DNA of 64,000 nucleotides from Acetobacteraceae bacterium (GCA_947455205.1 CANGNF010000005.1:1-64000), one strand, 5' to 3'. Shown: positions 34,795 through 44,644, numbered from the stretch's first letter. Translations and numbers: made by a program. Notes: a model not told the origin generated them from the letters alone.

Positions 34795-35531
34795 AGCTCG
34801 TCCCGCCAGAACACCAGCCGCGCCTCCACCAGCGCGACCACGCCGAAGATCGCACCGCCCACCGCCGCCGCGGTCAGGATCGCGGCCCACATTGCCACCA
34901 CCTGCTCATTGAACAGCGCCGCCAGCAGCATGGCGCCAACCCCGATGCTGGCGCCGAACCACTCGCCGACGATGGCGCCTGCCAGCGCCAGGCCAGCGGA
35001 AAGCCGCAGCGCGGTGAAGATGCGCGGCAGCGCGCTGGGCAGCAGCAGCTTCCACCAGATATCGCGCCGCGAGGCGCCGAAGCTGCGCAGCAGCGCCACC
35101 TGGCGCGGATCCACCGCCTCGAACCCCGCAAGGGCGTTCACCGTGACCGGGAAGAAAGTCAGGTAGAAGGCGATGGCCGCCTTGGCCAGCAGCGTATTGC
35201 CGAACCACAGCACGACGATGGCGCCGAAGGCGATGACCGGCACGGTCTGCGACGCAACGAACAACGGGAACAGCATGTCGCGCAGCCAGCGCTGGTGATG
35301 GAAGGCCGTGGCGCTGACCACGCCGACCAGCCCGCCGACGACGAAGCCCGCCACCGCCTCGCCCAGCGTGACCATGAAGGCCTGTGCATAGGCCGGGCCC
35401 AGCGCCCAGATGGCGCCCAGCACCTGGCGCAGCGGCGGCAGGTAGAACGGGCTGATCTGCAGCAGCGCCACCGCGCCTTCCCACAGCGCGGCCAGCAGCA
35501 GCAGCGGCAACACCAGGCGAAGCAGCGCCAT
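34791..35531 (-). CDS. ABC transporter permease (SsuC/TauC type), first
   Basis: Inner-membrane permease of 246 aa from ATG 35531 (TGATG overlap with the ATPase stop). Hydrophobic throughout; coupling loop LLRSFGASRRDIWWKLLLPSALPRIFTALR. Related to the downstream permease; tandem duplicated permeases are usual for NMT1/ThiX-like importers. Part of the importer preceding the catabolic enzymes. Confidence 0.9.
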   Translation of the reverse strand: MALLRLVLPLLLLAALWEGAVALLQISPFYLPPLRQVLGAIWALGPAYAQAFMVTLGEAVAGFVVGGLVGVVSATAFHHQRWLRDMLFPLFVASQTVPVIAFGAIVVLWFGNTLLAKAAIAFYLTFFPVTVNALAGFEAVDPRQVALLRSFGASRRDIWWKLLLPSALPRIFTALRLSAGLALAGAIVGEWFGASIGVGAMLLAALFNEQVVAMWAAILTAAAVGGAIFGVVALVEARLVFWRDEL

Positions 35532-36364
35532 CACGCCGCGCCGGCCGCGAAGGTCTTCATGCTCTCCTCCTCCACGGCATCCAGCAATTCGCGCTTGATG
35601 GCGTTGAAGGCCGGGGTGGTCAGCAGCGCCGGGTCGCGCGGACGCGGCAGTTCGACCCGCCGTTCCAGCTTGATGCTACCGGGGCGCGCGCTCATCACCA
35701 CCACGCGGTCGCCCAGGAAGATCGCCTCGTCAATGTCGTGCGTGATGAACAGGATGGTACGGCGGTAGCGCGACCAGATGTCCAGCAGCCAGCGCTGCAT
35801 CATCGCCCGCGTCAGCGCGTCCAGCGCACCGAAAGGCTCGTCCAGCAGCATCAGGTCGCGGTCGAACATGAAGGTTCGCATCAACGCCACCCGTTGGCGC
35901 ATGCCGCCGGAAAGCTGCTGCGGGTAATGATCCTCGAACCCCTTCAGGCCGAAATCGGCGGCCATCGCCCGCGCCGTCTCGCGCGCCGCGCGCTTCGGCC
36001 GTCCCTCGACCTCGGCGGCGAGGATCGCGTTGTCCAGCACGTTGCGCCAGGGCAGCAGCAGGTCGCGCTGCGGCATGAAGGCGACCTTGCCGAGCAGGCT
36101 GGTCGCCGCGCCATCCAGCAGCACCTCGCCGCCCGTATCGGCCTCCAGCAAGCCGGCCACGATGTTGAAGAGCGTGGACTTGCCGCAGCCGGAAGGCCCG
36201 ATCAGCGTGACGAACTCGCCCTCGGCAATGCCAAGGTCCACCTTCGCCAACGCCTGCACCGCACCGAACCGGCGCGACACGCCGTTGAGTTGCAGCTTGG
36301 CCCGTGCCGCCGGCGCTTCGCCGACAGTCAGCAACTGGTCAAGCTGGTCGGCCGCGTCGGTCAA
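35531..36364 (-). CDS. ABC transporter ATP-binding protein (SsuB/TauB type)
   Basis: 277 aa. Walker A LIGPSGCGKSTLFNIVAGL, Q loop MPQRDLLLPWRN, signature LSGGMRQRVALMRTF, Walker B LMLLDEPFGALDALTR and switch His in FITHDIDEA. The start appears to be TTG at 36364, overlapping the SBP stop as TTGA; no in-frame ATG occurs before the core, and ATGA/GTGA-type overlaps are the rule in this operon. Works with the two permeases and the NMT1-like receptor. Confidence 0.92.
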   Translation of the reverse strand: MTDAADQLDQLLTVGEAPAARAKLQLNGVSRRFGAVQALAKVDLGIAEGEFVTLIGPSGCGKSTLFNIVAGLLEADTGGEVLLDGAATSLLGKVAFMPQRDLLLPWRNVLDNAILAAEVEGRPKRAARETARAMAADFGLKGFEDHYPQQLSGGMRQRVALMRTFMFDRDLMLLDEPFGALDALTRAMMQRWLLDIWSRYRRTILFITHDIDEAIFLGDRVVVMSARPGSIKLERRVELPRPRDPALLTTPAFNAIKRELLDAVEEESMKTFAAGAA

Positions 36365-37383
36365 GCCATGCGCTCGGCCAGCGGAATCGCCTCCAGGTAC
36401 TTGCCCTGGTAGGCGGCGGCCAGGTCGATCGGCGCCGCCAGCACCTTCTGCGCGACGAAGAAGTCATGCGCCTTCTTCACCGCAACCGGGTCGATCGCGA
36501 ACAGCCCCTGCTGCGCTGCGGCGCCGGCCTTCATCAGCCGCAGGCATTCCGGCAGCATCGCTTCCTGGTGCGCGCGGTCGATGGTCGGCGCGATCTTCAT
36601 CACCGCCTCCACGCCTGCCACCGGGGTGGCCGCCGCCGCCTTCCAGCCGCGGATGCTGGCGCGCAGGAAGGCCTGCACCGCGCCGGGGTTGGCGGTGGCG
36701 AAGGCCTCGTTGGCGATGACGGTGTCGCGCGGCACGGTGATGCCGTAGTCCTCGGCGACGAAGAGCTTGAGCTTGTCCACACCGCCCAGCCGCGCCTTCA
36801 GCACGTTCAGCTCATTGTACCAGGTGGCGGCGACGACATCGACCTCGCCATTGACGAAGGGCGTGACCGAGACCTGTTGCGGGCTGATGTTCACCGCTTC
36901 CTTCGCAATGCCGCGGCTGGCCAGCATGCCGTACAGCACCAGGTGCGCGCCGGTGAACCACGCCGTGGCCTTGCGGCCGCGCATATCCTCCAGCGTCTTC
37001 ACCGCACCATCTGCCTTGGCGGCGAAGACGAAGGGCGTCACTTGATGCGTGACGCCGACGCAGACGATCGGCAGGCCCTTTTCGCGCGCGGAGAACACGC
37101 TGTCGGTGCCGCCGGAGACGCCGAACTGCTCGCCACCGGAGGCGACGAGGTTCTCGGTCAGCAGGTTCGGCCCGCCCGGGTTGATGGTCAGGTCCAGCCC
37201 GGCCTCGCGGTAGTAGCCGCGTTCCAGCGCCAGGTAGAAGCCCGCGAACTGCGTCTGCGGCAACCACTTCAGCCGCAGCGTCGCCTTGGTCAGCGCCTGC
37301 GCGGTGCCGATGCGCGGCGCGGCGAGCAGCGCCGCACCGGTGGCCAGCAGGGTACGGCGTTGCATCATGGTCTTCGTCTCCAT
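36361..37383 (-). CDS. NMT1/ThiY-like ABC substrate-binding protein
   Basis: Periplasmic receptor of 340 aa with a leader ([20 protein letters not shown]). The NMT1/THI5-like signature LRLKWLPQTQFAGFYLALERGYYREAGLDLTI is seen in pieces, then GGEQFGVSGGTD. ThiY-type receptors bind pyrimidines or related heterocycles, other members sulfonates. It lies 5 bases after the TauD-like dioxygenase gene and heads the importer genes. Confidence 0.9.
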   Translation of the reverse strand: METKTMMQRRTLLATGAALLAAPRIGTAQALTKATLRLKWLPQTQFAGFYLALERGYYREAGLDLTINPGGPNLLTENLVASGGEQFGVSGGTDSVFSAREKGLPIVCVGVTHQVTPFVFAAKADGAVKTLEDMRGRKATAWFTGAHLVLYGMLASRGIAKEAVNISPQQVSVTPFVNGEVDVVAATWYNELNVLKARLGGVDKLKLFVAEDYGITVPRDTVIANEAFATANPGAVQAFLRASIRGWKAAAATPVAGVEAVMKIAPTIDRAHQEAMLPECLRLMKAGAAAQQGLFAIDPVAVKKAHDFFVAQKVLAAPIDLAAAYQGKYLEAIPLAERMA

Positions 37384-37388
37384 CTCGG

Positions 37389-38249
37389 TTACGCCGCGAC
37401 CGAAAGCGGCCGCACCGGCACCGGCTTTTCACCGGCCAGCGTGGTGCGATGCATGATCCGGCTGTACTTGGTGTCGTCGTAGTCGGTGGCCTGGTGCATG
37501 GTGTTGCGGTTGTCCCAGGCCACCACGTCGCCCGCCTGCCACTTGTGCCGGTAGATGAAGGGCGCGCTGACCGCATGCGTGTTCAGCATGTCCAGCAGCG
37601 CGGCGCCTTCCTCCGGTGGCACGCCCAGCACTTCCTTCACCACCTCGCGGCCGATGAACAGCGCCTTGCGGCCATTCGCATGCAGCCGCACCAGCGGATG
37701 CACCACATCCGGCGTCGCCGCGCGCTGCGCGTCACTCAGCGGCGTGCGGTCGGCAAAGGCGCGGCCGTAATAGGTGGCGTAGCTGTGCACCGCGAACAGC
37801 CCGTCGATCTTCTGCTGCGTCGCCGCGTCCAGCGCCTCGTAGGCCTGGTGCATGCAGGCGAAGAGCGTATCCGCGCCCTCCGCCGGACAGACGCGCGCGT
37901 GCAGGATGGACCCGACCGCCGGCTCCTCCTTGTAGGACCAGTCGGAATGCCAGTTCAGCCCTTCCTTGTGGTTGCCGATGGGCTTGCCCTGCCGCACCAC
38001 GTTGGAGAGCACGTAGATCTCCGGAAACGGCGTGGTCAGGAACTGCGTCAGCACATGGACCTGTAGTGCACCCAGGCGGCGGCTGAGCGCGACGTGGCCG
38101 GCCTCGTCCAGCTCCAGGCCCCGGATGGCCAGCACGCCGGCGCGGTGGAAGGCCGCGGTCACCTCGGCCCAGTGGGCCTCGTTGTCCAGTTCCAGCCCAC
38201 GAACCTCCAGCCCGAAACCTGGGTGCAGGGGGGTCATCTCCAGCGCCAT
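37389..38249 (-). CDS. TauD/TfdA-family alpha-ketoglutarate-dependent dioxygenase
   Basis: 286 aa from ATG 38249 (MALEMTPLHPGFGLEV). Non-heme iron(II)/2-oxoglutarate oxygenase: iron ligands H-x-D in NWHSDWSYKEEP and the distal His in WDNRNTMHQATDY, with 2-oxoglutarate-binding Arg in SRIMHRTTL. TauD removes sulfite from taurine, TfdA cleaves aryloxyacetates; the pairing with an SsuABC/NMT1-like importer and ring-degradation-type hydrolases fits either. First gene of a ten-gene unit on this strand. The upstream in-frame ATG at 38273 is less likely. Confidence 0.92.
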   Translation of the reverse strand: MALEMTPLHPGFGLEVRGLELDNEAHWAEVTAAFHRAGVLAIRGLELDEAGHVALSRRLGALQVHVLTQFLTTPFPEIYVLSNVVRQGKPIGNHKEGLNWHSDWSYKEEPAVGSILHARVCPAEGADTLFACMHQAYEALDAATQQKIDGLFAVHSYATYYGRAFADRTPLSDAQRAATPDVVHPLVRLHANGRKALFIGREVVKEVLGVPPEEGAALLDMLNTHAVSAPFIYRHKWQAGDVVAWDNRNTMHQATDYDDTKYSRIMHRTTLAGEKPVPVRPLSVAA

Positions 38250-38256
38250 CGCAGGG

Positions 38257-38261
38257 CCTCC
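38257..38261 (-). promoter_or_regulatory. Ribosome binding site of the TauD-like gene
   Basis: GGAGG on the minus strand, 7 bases before ATG 38249, decides this start over the ATG eight codons upstream. The rest of the 113-base divergent gap toward the class II aldolase contains the arms GGCGT and ACGCC (about 38333-38349) but no promoter I can defend. Confidence 0.65.
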
Positions 38262-38362
38262 GGCTGTCGCCATCGCGCGGTCGCAGCCACGCGTTCTCAC
38301 TGGCACGGGGTTAGCAAGCAGCATGCCGGGACGGCGTTGCGCCGACGCCAGGGAGATCCGCC

Positions 38363-39151
38363 ATGTTCACCGCCGATTCCGCCGGCCATATCCGCGACAG
38401 CCTGGCCGGCACCGCCAGCCAGGCCGCCAGCACGGAGGCCGAGGCCCGGCTGCACCTGGCCGCGGCCTATCGGCTGCTGGCGCTGTTCGGCATGGACGAC
38501 CTGATCTTCACCCACATCTCCGCCCGCGTGCCCGGGGAGCCGCACCACTTCCTGATCAACCCCTTCGGCCTCGGCTTCGACGAGGTGACCCCGGCCAGCC
38601 TGGTCAAGATCGACCATGAGGGCCGCAAGCTGGAGCCGAACATCTACGACGCCAATGCCGCCGGCTTCGTCATCCATTCTGCCATTCATATGGGCAGGCC
38701 GGAGGTGGATTGCGTGCTGCACACGCACGCGCCGGCCTCCACCGCCATCGCCGCGCGGCCGGAGGGGCTGCTGCCGCTCTCCCAATTCGCCATGCGCTTC
38801 TTCAACCGCATGGCGACGCATGACTATGAAGGCCTGGCGCTGAACCTGGGGGAGCGCGACCGCCTTGTGGCCGACCTGGGCAACTACCACACGCTGCTGC
38901 TGCGCTACCACGGCGTGCTGACCTGCGGCCGCACCATTCCGGAGGCCTTCGTGCTGGCCTACTACTTCGAGCAGGCGGCCAAGGTGCAGTTGCAGGCCAT
39001 GGCGGATGGCCGCGCCCTGCCGCTGCCGCCGCCGGAGGTCTGCGAGACCACGGCGCAGCAGTTCGAGAACCAGCCGATGGCGCAGGGCGAACGCGAATGG
39101 GCCGCGCTGCTGCGCAAGCTGGACCGCGAAGCGCCGGGCTGGCGGGGTTAG
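38363..39151 (+). CDS. Class II aldolase/adducin family protein
   Basis: 262 aa zinc-dependent aldolase-fold protein. N-terminal LAAAYRLLALFGMDDLIFTHISARVPG in pieces, zinc ligand pair in CVLHTHAPASTA and a third His in LLLRYHGVLTCG. The FLINPFGLGFDEVTP substrate-loop is typical of the eukaryotic-adducin-like branch, which acts on fuculose-phosphate-like sugars or has unknown substrates. GGGAGAT precedes ATG 38363. Transcribed alone, divergent from the TauD unit and convergent with the amidohydrolase. Confidence 0.91.
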   Translation: MFTADSAGHIRDSLAGTASQAASTEAEARLHLAAAYRLLALFGMDDLIFTHISARVPGEPHHFLINPFGLGFDEVTPASLVKIDHEGRKLEPNIYDANAAGFVIHSAIHMGRPEVDCVLHTHAPASTAIAARPEGLLPLSQFAMRFFNRMATHDYEGLALNLGERDRLVADLGNYHTLLLRYHGVLTCGRTIPEAFVLAYYFEQAAKVQLQAMADGRALPLPPPEVCETTAQQFENQPMAQGEREWAALLRKLDREAPGWRG

Positions 39152-39201
39152 ATGATGGTGGGCGGCTGATTCACGGCCAGCGGCGCAAGCGCCTCGGCCG
39201 A

Positions 39202-40542
39202 TCAGGCGCCGGCCCGCGCCCGAGCCCACAGCGCCGCGGCGGCCTTGGCCCCTTCGGCGCAGACCTGCTCCATGTCGCAGCGCGTCGGCCGGCCGTCGCG
39301 CACCACGACCTCGCCTTCCACCACCACATGAACAACGTCACGGCCGTGCGCGTTGTGAACAACTGTGCCCAACGGGTCAGGGTGCGGCACCAGGTGCGGG
39401 CGCTGCAGCCCCAGCAGCACCAGGTCGGCACGATAGCCCTCGCGGATGGCGCCCAGCTCGCCGCCCATGCCCATGGCATCGGCGCCGTTCAGCGTCGCGG
39501 CGGCCAGCATGTGTTCCGGCTGCCAGTCATCCTCGACGCGGCCGTGCTGGATGCGACCCATGTTGAGGCCCCAGCGCATCACCTCCACCATGTCGGCATG
39601 CATGTTGTCGGTGGCCAGGCACAGCTTGGCGCCGGCCCGCACCAGCGCGCGCGTCGGCGCGAAGGTGCCGCCGGTGGCGTTGCCCTTGGGGATATGCGCG
39701 ACATGCACGCCGGCGGCGCCAACGCGAGCGATGTCGCTCTCGGTCAGGTGGATGCAGTGCGCGGCCACCAGGCGGTTGTCCAGCAAGCCCACGCTGTCCA
39801 GCAGCTCCGGCGGCGTCATGCCGTCGCGCTCGCGGATATGCGCGACCTCCACCTTGGACTGCGACAGATGCGCCTGCACCGGCACGTTCAGCCGGCGCGA
39901 CATCTCGCCGATGCGGCGCAGGTAGTCCGGCGTGCAGGTATCCGGTGCATGCGCCGCCAGTTGCACGCCGGTGCGCGCGTCGCTGCGGCCATGGAAGCGC
40001 TGCACCAGCGCCTCCGCCTCGGCCAGCCGCGCCTCGCCGCCCTTGGCGTCCACCTCCCAGCGACCATGCGCGATGCCGGAGAAGCTGACATCGTGGATGC
40101 GGTTGCAGGAGAACACGCGCAGCCCGAGATCCGCCATCGCCGGCAGGGTCAGCGCGGTATGCACATAGGTGTCGTTGATCAGCGTGCTGCCGAACAGCAT
40201 CGCCTCCAGCGCGCCCAGCCGCGCCAGGGCGACGGCTTCCTCCTCCGTCACCATCTGGCCCTGCGGCACGCCGGGGGTGTACGCGGGCGCGAAGCCCATA
40301 TCCTCGGCCACGCCGCGCACCATGCACAGGATGGTATGGGTATGCACGTTGACCAGGCCGGGGATGCACAGTTTGCCACGCGCCTCCAGCGTCTCCTTGG
40401 CCGTCGCGCCCACCGGCAACGCGCTGCGCGGCCCGACGAAGACGAAGCGCCCGCCGCTGATGCCGATGGCGGCATCCTCGATGGGCGTGGCGAAGGCCTC
40501 GGCGATCAGCGTGCAGCCGGTAACCAGCAGGTCGTACATCAT
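39202..40542 (-). CDS. ATZ/TRZ-type amidohydrolase (deaminase/chlorohydrolase family)
   Basis: 446 aa metal-dependent hydrolase. HxH in [12 protein letters not shown], His in [11 protein letters not shown], His in [12 protein letters not shown] and Asp in [11 protein letters not shown] give the single-metal site of the subtype III amidohydrolases that deaminate or dechlorinate triazines, cytosine, guanine or S-adenosylhomocysteine. Beta-sandwich ends flank the barrel. ATG 40542 overlaps the stop of the ABC ATPase (ATGA), so import and hydrolysis of one nitrogenous substrate are probably linked. Confidence 0.92.
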   Translation of the reverse strand: MMYDLLVTGCTLIAEAFATPIEDAAIGISGGRFVFVGPRSALPVGATAKETLEARGKLCIPGLVNVHTHTILCMVRGVAEDMGFAPAYTPGVPQGQMVTEEEAVALARLGALEAMLFGSTLINDTYVHTALTLPAMADLGLRVFSCNRIHDVSFSGIAHGRWEVDAKGGEARLAEAEALVQRFHGRSDARTGVQLAAHAPDTCTPDYLRRIGEMSRRLNVPVQAHLSQSKVEVAHIRERDGMTPPELLDSVGLLDNRLVAAHCIHLTESDIARVGAAGVHVAHIPKGNATGGTFAPTRALVRAGAKLCLATDNMHADMVEVMRWGLNMGRIQHGRVEDDWQPEHMLAAATLNGADAMGMGGELGAIREGYRADLVLLGLQRPHLVPHPDPLGTVVHNAHGRDVVHVVVEGEVVVRDGRPTRCDMEQVCAEGAKAAAALWARARAGA

Positions 40543-41306
40543 GCGCTCGGCTCCAGATGCCGCAGGAAGCGTTGCAGTCGCGGGTCCGCCGGCGCGCCGA
40601 ACAGCGCCTCCGGCGGTCCGTGTTCGGCGATGACGCCATCGGCCATGAACACCACGCGGTCCGCCACATGGCGGGCGAAGCGCATCTCATGCGTCACCAC
40701 CAGCATGGTCATGCCCTCGCTGGCCAGGGCGCGCATGGTGTCCAGCACTTCCTGCACCAGTTCGGGGTCCAGCGCGCTGGTCGGCTCGTCGAACAGGATC
40801 ACCCGCGGTTCCATCGCCAGCGCGCGCGCGATGGCCACGCGCTGCTGCTGGCCGCCGGAAAGCTGGCTCGGGCGCTTGTGCATGTGCTCGGCCAGTTGCA
40901 CCCGGCGCAGTTCGCGCTCGGCCCGGGCATCGGCGGCCTCGCGGCCCTGGCCCAGCACGCGGCGCGGCCCCAGCGCCACGTTCTGCAAGGCGGTCAGGTG
41001 CGGGAACAGGTTGAAGCGCTGGAACACGAAGCCGAACAACCGCCGCTGCGCCGCCAGCACGCGTTCGGTCGCGACCACGCTGCCGGTGCGGCCCATCACC
41101 TGCGTGTCGATGCGGATATCGCCGGCGTCCGGCCGTTCCAGCCAGTTCAGGCAGCGCAGGAAGGTGGTCTTGCCACTGCCGCTGGCGCCGATGATCGTCA
41201 CCGCCTCGCCCTGCCGCACGTCCAGGTCGATGCCATCAAGCACCACCTTGCCGGCATAGGCCTTTCGAACGCCTCGCGCGGAGAGGATCGCTGGCGGGAT
41301 CACCAT
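40539..41306 (-). CDS. Polar amino-acid ABC transporter ATP-binding protein (GlnQ type)
   Basis: 255 aa. Walker [18 protein letters not shown] loop FQRFNLFPH, signature [15 protein letters not shown], Walker [15 protein letters not shown] and His in VVTHEMRFA. It overlaps the permease stop by 7 bases and the amidohydrolase start by 4. Clearly related to the ATPase at 22612-23385 but part of a separate importer. Confidence 0.94.
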   Translation of the reverse strand: MVIPPAILSARGVRKAYAGKVVLDGIDLDVRQGEAVTIIGASGSGKTTFLRCLNWLERPDAGDIRIDTQVMGRTGSVVATERVLAAQRRLFGFVFQRFNLFPHLTALQNVALGPRRVLGQGREAADARAERELRRVQLAEHMHKRPSQLSGGQQQRVAIARALAMEPRVILFDEPTSALDPELVQEVLDTMRALASEGMTMLVVTHEMRFARHVADRVVFMADGVIAEHGPPEALFGAPADPRLQRFLRHLEPSA

Positions 41307-41953
41307 TGCGGCAAACTCCGCTCCAGCCGCCGCGACGCCCAGCTGAGCACGCTGATCAGCAGGTAGTAGTACAGCGCCAGCAGCAGATAGATCTCGAACG
41401 GCGCGAAATGCGTGGCGATGATCGCCTGCCCCGCCCGCGTCAGCTCATAGACCGAGATCGCCGAGAGCAGGCTGCTGTTCTTGGTCAGCGTGATCAGGTC
41501 GTTGGTCAGCGGCGGCACCATCGGCCGCCAGGCCTGCGGCAGCAGCACCCACCACAGCACGCCAGACCGCGTCATGCCGATGGACAGCGCCGCCTCGGCC
41601 TGGCCCTTCTCCACGCTGCCGACCGAGCCGCGCACGATCTCGCTGATATAGGCGCCGGAGTTGACCGCCAGCGCCACCACCCCGGCCCAGTATTCCGGCA
41701 GCCGCACGCCCACCACCGGCAGCGCGAAGAACACCAGGAAGATCTGGATCAGCAGCGGCGTACCGCGGATGAAATCGACATAGCCGCGCACAACGCCGCG
41801 GAGCACGCGGAAGCTGCTCAACGAGGCCAGCCCAGCCACCAGGCCGATGGCCAGCCCCAGCAACCCCGCGACGATGCTGACCTGCAGCGTCATCACCACG
41901 CCATGCGCCAGCAGCGGCATGGCGTACCACACCACGTTCCAGTCGAAGATCAT
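41300..41953 (-). CDS. Polar amino-acid ABC transporter permease
   Basis: 217 aa from ATG 41953 ([18 protein letters not shown]). Amino acid permease motifs [18 protein letters not shown] and coupling loop [25 protein letters not shown], five or so membrane segments. The longer frame to 42133 runs into the receptor gene and is rejected. Works with the ATPase and the receptor upstream. Confidence 0.93.
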   Translation of the reverse strand: MIFDWNVVWYAMPLLAHGVVMTLQVSIVAGLLGLAIGLVAGLASLSSFRVLRGVVRGYVDFIRGTPLLIQIFLVFFALPVVGVRLPEYWAGVVALAVNSGAYISEIVRGSVGSVEKGQAEAALSIGMTRSGVLWWVLLPQAWRPMVPPLTNDLITLTKNSSLLSAISVYELTRAGQAIIATHFAPFEIYLLLALYYYLLISVLSWASRRLERSLPQW

Positions 41954-41970
41954 CGCGCCAACGCCAGCCC

Positions 41971-42810
41971 TTACGCGGCCGGTTCGGGGATCGTATCGGG
42001 CAGGTTGAACTCCAGGCCGAAATACTTCAGCTGCAACGCCTTCAGCGTGCCATCGGCCTTCAGCCGCCGCAGCTCGGTGTTCATCCAGCCCTGGATCTCG
42101 GTGTCTTCCTTGCGGCAGGCGAAGCCGGCCCAATTGTCGGCGCCCACTTCGCGGATCACGCCGAAGCGGCCGGGCTGGCTCTTCATCACATAGGCCAGCG
42201 TCGGCAGTGTGTTCAGCACGCCATCCACCGTGCCCTGCAGCAGCGCCAGGTAAGCGGCGGGGTGGTCGTCATAGGTCTTCACATCGCCGAAGCCCTTGCC
42301 CTTCGCCGCCTGCAGCCGCGCTGCCAGCCGCGGGTGCAGCGTCTCGCCGGGGCTGCCCAGCTTGATGCCCAGCACCTTGCCGGACATGTCCTCAATGCCC
42401 TTGATCGTCGCCGCATCGCGCGAGCGGATCAGCAGGGACTGCCCAGCCTCGGCATAGGGGATCGAGAAGGCGACGCGCTCCATCCGCGCCTTGGTGTAGC
42501 TCATGCCGGACATGATCATGTCGAAGCGCCCGGCATACAGCGCCGGGATCACGCCTGACCACACCACGTCCACGAACTCCGGCGTCACGCCCAGGCTGCG
42601 GCACATCAGCGTGCCCAGCTCCACGTCATGCCCGGTGATGACGCCGCTCTCGCGCATGGTGAAGGGCGGGTAGGTCGCCTCCACCCCGATCCGCAGCTTG
42701 CCGGTGGCCTTCAGCTCGGCAAGCGTGGTGGCGCCGGCCATGCGCGGCAGCAGCCCGGCGGCCAGGCCGGCACCCAGCAGGGCACGGCGGTTGAGGGCGA
42801 AATGAGACAT
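41971..42810 (-). CDS. Amino-acid-type ABC transporter substrate-binding protein
   Basis: 279 aa from ATG 42810 (MSHFALNRRALLGAGLAAG). Leader with a twin-arginine-like NRRALLGAG and AGA cleavage region. SBP family 3 body: KLRIGVEATYPPFTMRESG, GHDVELGTLMCRSLGV, VVWSGVIPALYAGRFDMIMSGMSYTKAR in pieces. Predicted to bind a small polar nitrogen compound processed by the downstream ATZ/TRZ-type hydrolase. Confidence 0.92.
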   Translation of the reverse strand: MSHFALNRRALLGAGLAAGLLPRMAGATTLAELKATGKLRIGVEATYPPFTMRESGVITGHDVELGTLMCRSLGVTPEFVDVVWSGVIPALYAGRFDMIMSGMSYTKARMERVAFSIPYAEAGQSLLIRSRDAATIKGIEDMSGKVLGIKLGSPGETLHPRLAARLQAAKGKGFGDVKTYDDHPAAYLALLQGTVDGVLNTLPTLAYVMKSQPGRFGVIREVGADNWAGFACRKEDTEIQGWMNTELRRLKADGTLKALQLKYFGLEFNLPDTIPEPAA

Positions 42811-42918
42811 GCGCGGTCCTCCCGAAGCGGTGAGGGCGCAGCAAGCCATATGCCAGCCCCACCCCCGGCCCCGGGACCGGAACTGCCCAGTCCCCAGGCA
42901 AACCGCCCAGGCGCCGGG

Positions 42919-44541
42919 CTATTCCATCCGAACCGGCGTCAGGTCCTGGAACCACGACCGCGCCTGCACGAAGCCTTTTACTTTTTTCGTCATCGCCCGC
43001 GGGTTCAGGTCATGCGCCACGAACAGGTGCAGCGCGTCGTCCACCACCTTGGCATGCAGCTCCGCCACCAGCGCATCCTGCTTCGCCGGGTCGAACTCGT
43101 TCAGCACGCGCTCGATCAGCGCTTCGTAGTCGGGCCGGTTCAGGTAGCCCCAGTTGTTGCCGGCCGGCGGCACCAGGTCGCTGCGGAGGAAGCGGATCAG
43201 CGCGGTGAAGGGGTCGATCGCGGTCAGGCTGATGTTGATGGCGTGGATGCCGCGGTTGCTCGGCGCGCGGAAGCCGTCGCGCCAGATCGTCAGCAGCGTG
43301 TTCCACTCGAAGACCTCGAAGGTCACCTCGATGCCGATCTCCTTCAGCATCTGCTGCACCGCCTCGTTCATCGCCATCGGCTGCATCTGGCCGGAGCCGC
43401 TGGTGGAGATGCCGACCTTGGTGCGCAGCGGGTTGCGGGTACTGAAGCCGGCCTCGGCCAGCAGCTTCTTCGCCTCGGTGGGGTTGTAGGCCCATTTGAA
43501 GCTGCGCACCGGGTTCCACTTGTCGCCCATCGGCAGCAGGCCGGCGCCCTCGTCCATCAGCCCGCCCAGCATGTCCTTCATTGCCTTGCGGTCGATCGCC
43601 AGGTTGGCGGCGCGGCGCACGCGCGCATCGTGCCAGGTGCTGCCCTCCGCGGTGGCGAACTGCCAGGTCCAGTTGTGCGGGTACTGGTTGGTGACAATCT
43701 CGAACCCCGCCTGGCGCAGTGCCGGCACGGTGTCGGAGGGCGGCGCCTCGATGAAATCCACCTGGCCGGAGCGCAGCGCGGCCACGCGGGTGTTCGGCTC
43801 GCTCAGCGGCAGCAGCAGCAGCTTCTCGCATTTCGGGATGCGCGCGGCATCCCAGTAGGCGGTGTTGCGGACCAGCACGGCGCGCTCGCGCAGGGAAAAG
43901 CTCTCCAGCTTCCAGGGGCCGGAGCCGACCGCCTTGGCCAGGTAGTTGTCCCAGCTGCGCCCCGCCGCCTCCCAGGCGCCCTGGTGGACAATGCCGATCC
44001 AGGCCACGCCATAGGGGATGGTGCTGTCCACCGTGCGGGTTTCCAGCGTGAAGGTGCGGTCGTCGGGCGCCGCCCAGCTGACCACGGTCGGCACACGGGC
44101 GCGGGCGAAGGCGCTGGCGCGGCTGTCGAAGGCGGGGTGGTCGCTCTTCAGCGCGCGGTCGAAGCTGAAGGCGATGTCGTGCGCGGTCAGCTTGTGGCCG
44201 TCGTGGAAGGTCACGCCCTCGCGCACCTTGAAGGTCCAGCGCTTCGGGTTGGTCGGGTCCACATGCCATTCGGTGGCCAGGCCCGGGCGCAGCGTTGCAG
44301 GGCGGTCGGCATGGCCCAGGTCCCAGGTCACCAGGTGGTCGTACAGCGTGATGCCCATGAAGCGGTGCCCCTCCGCCCCTTGGTCCGGCACGCCGTTGGT
44401 CAGCGGCACGGCGGCGGCGGTCATGCCGACACGCAGCGTGCCGCCACCGGCGGGCGCCTGGGCCAGCGCCAAATCCCAGGGCAGCGCGGCCGCGGCGACG
44501 GCGCCACCCAGCAGGCCACGGCGAGAGGGGGTGAAGGTCAT
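42919..44541 (-). CDS. Peptide/nickel-type ABC substrate-binding protein (SBP family 5), orphan
   Basis: 540 aa periplasmic receptor with a Tat-like leader (SRRGLLGGAVAAAALP). Family 5 hallmarks: LRPGLATEWHVDPTNPKRWTFKVREGVTFHDG in pieces, LTAHDIAFSFDRAL, GSGPWKLESF and VRRAANLAIDRKAM. AGGAG lies before ATG 44541. No matching permeases or ATPases are in the window, so it either borrows a transporter or its partners lie elsewhere. It diverges from the M20 hydrolase gene. Confidence 0.92.
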   Translation of the reverse strand: MTFTPSRRGLLGGAVAAAALPWDLALAQAPAGGGTLRVGMTAAAVPLTNGVPDQGAEGHRFMGITLYDHLVTWDLGHADRPATLRPGLATEWHVDPTNPKRWTFKVREGVTFHDGHKLTAHDIAFSFDRALKSDHPAFDSRASAFARARVPTVVSWAAPDDRTFTLETRTVDSTIPYGVAWIGIVHQGAWEAAGRSWDNYLAKAVGSGPWKLESFSLRERAVLVRNTAYWDAARIPKCEKLLLLPLSEPNTRVAALRSGQVDFIEAPPSDTVPALRQAGFEIVTNQYPHNWTWQFATAEGSTWHDARVRRAANLAIDRKAMKDMLGGLMDEGAGLLPMGDKWNPVRSFKWAYNPTEAKKLLAEAGFSTRNPLRTKVGISTSGSGQMQPMAMNEAVQQMLKEIGIEVTFEVFEWNTLLTIWRDGFRAPSNRGIHAINISLTAIDPFTALIRFLRSDLVPPAGNNWGYLNRPDYEALIERVLNEFDPAKQDALVAELHAKVVDDALHLFVAHDLNPRAMTKKVKGFVQARSWFQDLTPVRME

Positions 44542-44580
44542 GCGGATGCTCCTGCGTCAGCCCGAACGTGCTGGAGTACA

Positions 44581-44608
44581 TTCACTTTGCGTGCCAGCGG
44601 GGCATAAT
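44581..44608 (+). promoter_or_regulatory. Sigma70-type promoter candidate for the M20 hydrolase unit
   Basis: TTCACT (44581-44586), 16-base spacer, CATAAT (44603-44608): 4/6 and 5/6 matches to consensus, with the predicted transcript starting about 30 bases before ATG 44645. It is one of the few AT-rich patches in this gap. Confidence 0.45.
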
Positions 44609-44644
44609 GGCCGGCACCACGACGCCGAAGGCCAGACAACCGGC

